This document shows, piece by piece, positions 13,701-13,786 of a DNA stretch of 13,786 nt; positions within the stretch are counted from its first letter, which is position 1; each line of letters opens with the position of its first letter. The translations under genes and the position numbers were made by a program. Where the stretch lies: positions 1 through 13,786 of the forward strand of contig DFHP01000175.1 of NCBI GenBank assembly GCA_002371335.1, given 5' to 3'. A model generated the notes under the pieces. The model saw only the letters and a list, made by a program, of their open reading frames with translations. It ran no database searches and was not told the origin of the DNA. This stretch comes from Eubacterium sp. UBA3720. Its GTDB lineage: Bacteria > Bacillota > Clostridia > Lachnospirales > Lachnospiraceae.

Positions 13701-13786
13701 CTTTGTTCTGCCATAGTAAATTGCTTCGATTTCCTATGGCAGAAACCCTCCGGGGGATGCACACGCCGCGCAGAGGAAGGCAGCTG
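13701..13786 (+). repeat. Structured tandem repeat, copy 3, cut by the window edge
   Basis: The third unit starts exactly 166 bases after copy 2 and is identical to it up to the window end, except for A to G in the 5' arm of H2 (CGCCGCGC for CGCCGCAC). H1 (13707-13716 with 13734-13743) is unchanged. The 3' half lies outside the window, so the array is probably longer. Confidence 0.88.

Noticed and set aside
13373..13716. Open frames of 62-87 codons on both strands of the repeat array.
   Set aside because: They exist because the GC-rich tandem units lack stops, have no ribosome binding sites, overlap each other on both strands, and read the same hairpins repeatedly.
13371..13786. CRISPR array.
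   Set aside because: The repeated unit is 166 bases with nearly no unique spacer between copies, which does not fit the 25-40 base repeat plus similar-size unique spacer pattern.

Overview
The window looks like a piece of a chromosome from a Lachnospiraceae-type member of the Clostridia. The evidence is the gene order, the form of the proteins (a ParE/ParC pair followed by tRNA-Thr and a long citrate synthase; a YlxM-Ffh-S16-KhpA-RimM-TrmD series), strong AGGAGG-like ribosome binding sites, and a long pyrophosphate-type phosphofructokinase. All recognised genes lie on the + strand. The assignment to family level is inference, not a computed placement.

Left part (1-4500): the first 80 bases look like the right end of an IS200/IS605-type element whose body would lie outside the window. 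Then come parE and parC, encoding the two subunits of topoisomerase IV, separated by a short gap with a hairpin. They are followed by a promoter, a tRNA-Thr(CGU) gene and a perfect 28-base palindrome.

Middle part (4500-6680): a citrate synthase gene is closely followed by a small acidic protein of unknown function. A 335-base gap then holds a terminator-like hairpin overlapping the start region of a consensus promoter (TTGACA-17-TAATAT). Behind it lies a structured leader that is a diverged copy of the repeat found at the right end of the window.

Right part (6680-13786): ylxM, ffh, rpsP, khpA, rimM and trmD form the classic SRP / ribosome-maturation / tRNA-modification cluster. TrmD carries about 185 extra residues at its C terminus. 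Between trmD and rplS, which are usual neighbours, sits a gene for a 555-residue pyrophosphate-dependent phosphofructokinase with its own upstream region and a terminator. rplS has its own promoter, a possible L19-type leader and a strong terminator. Right after that terminator begins a tandem array of a 164-166 base unit (two full copies and one cut by the window edge). It can fold into three hairpins, and the first hairpin keeps its pairing although both arms have changed in sequence.

The most interesting unexplained signal is this structured repeat family: an array behind rplS, a diverged single copy in the ylxM-ffh leader, and a possible degenerate trace between pfp and rplS. All similarities were aligned by eye; no database search or folding program was run.
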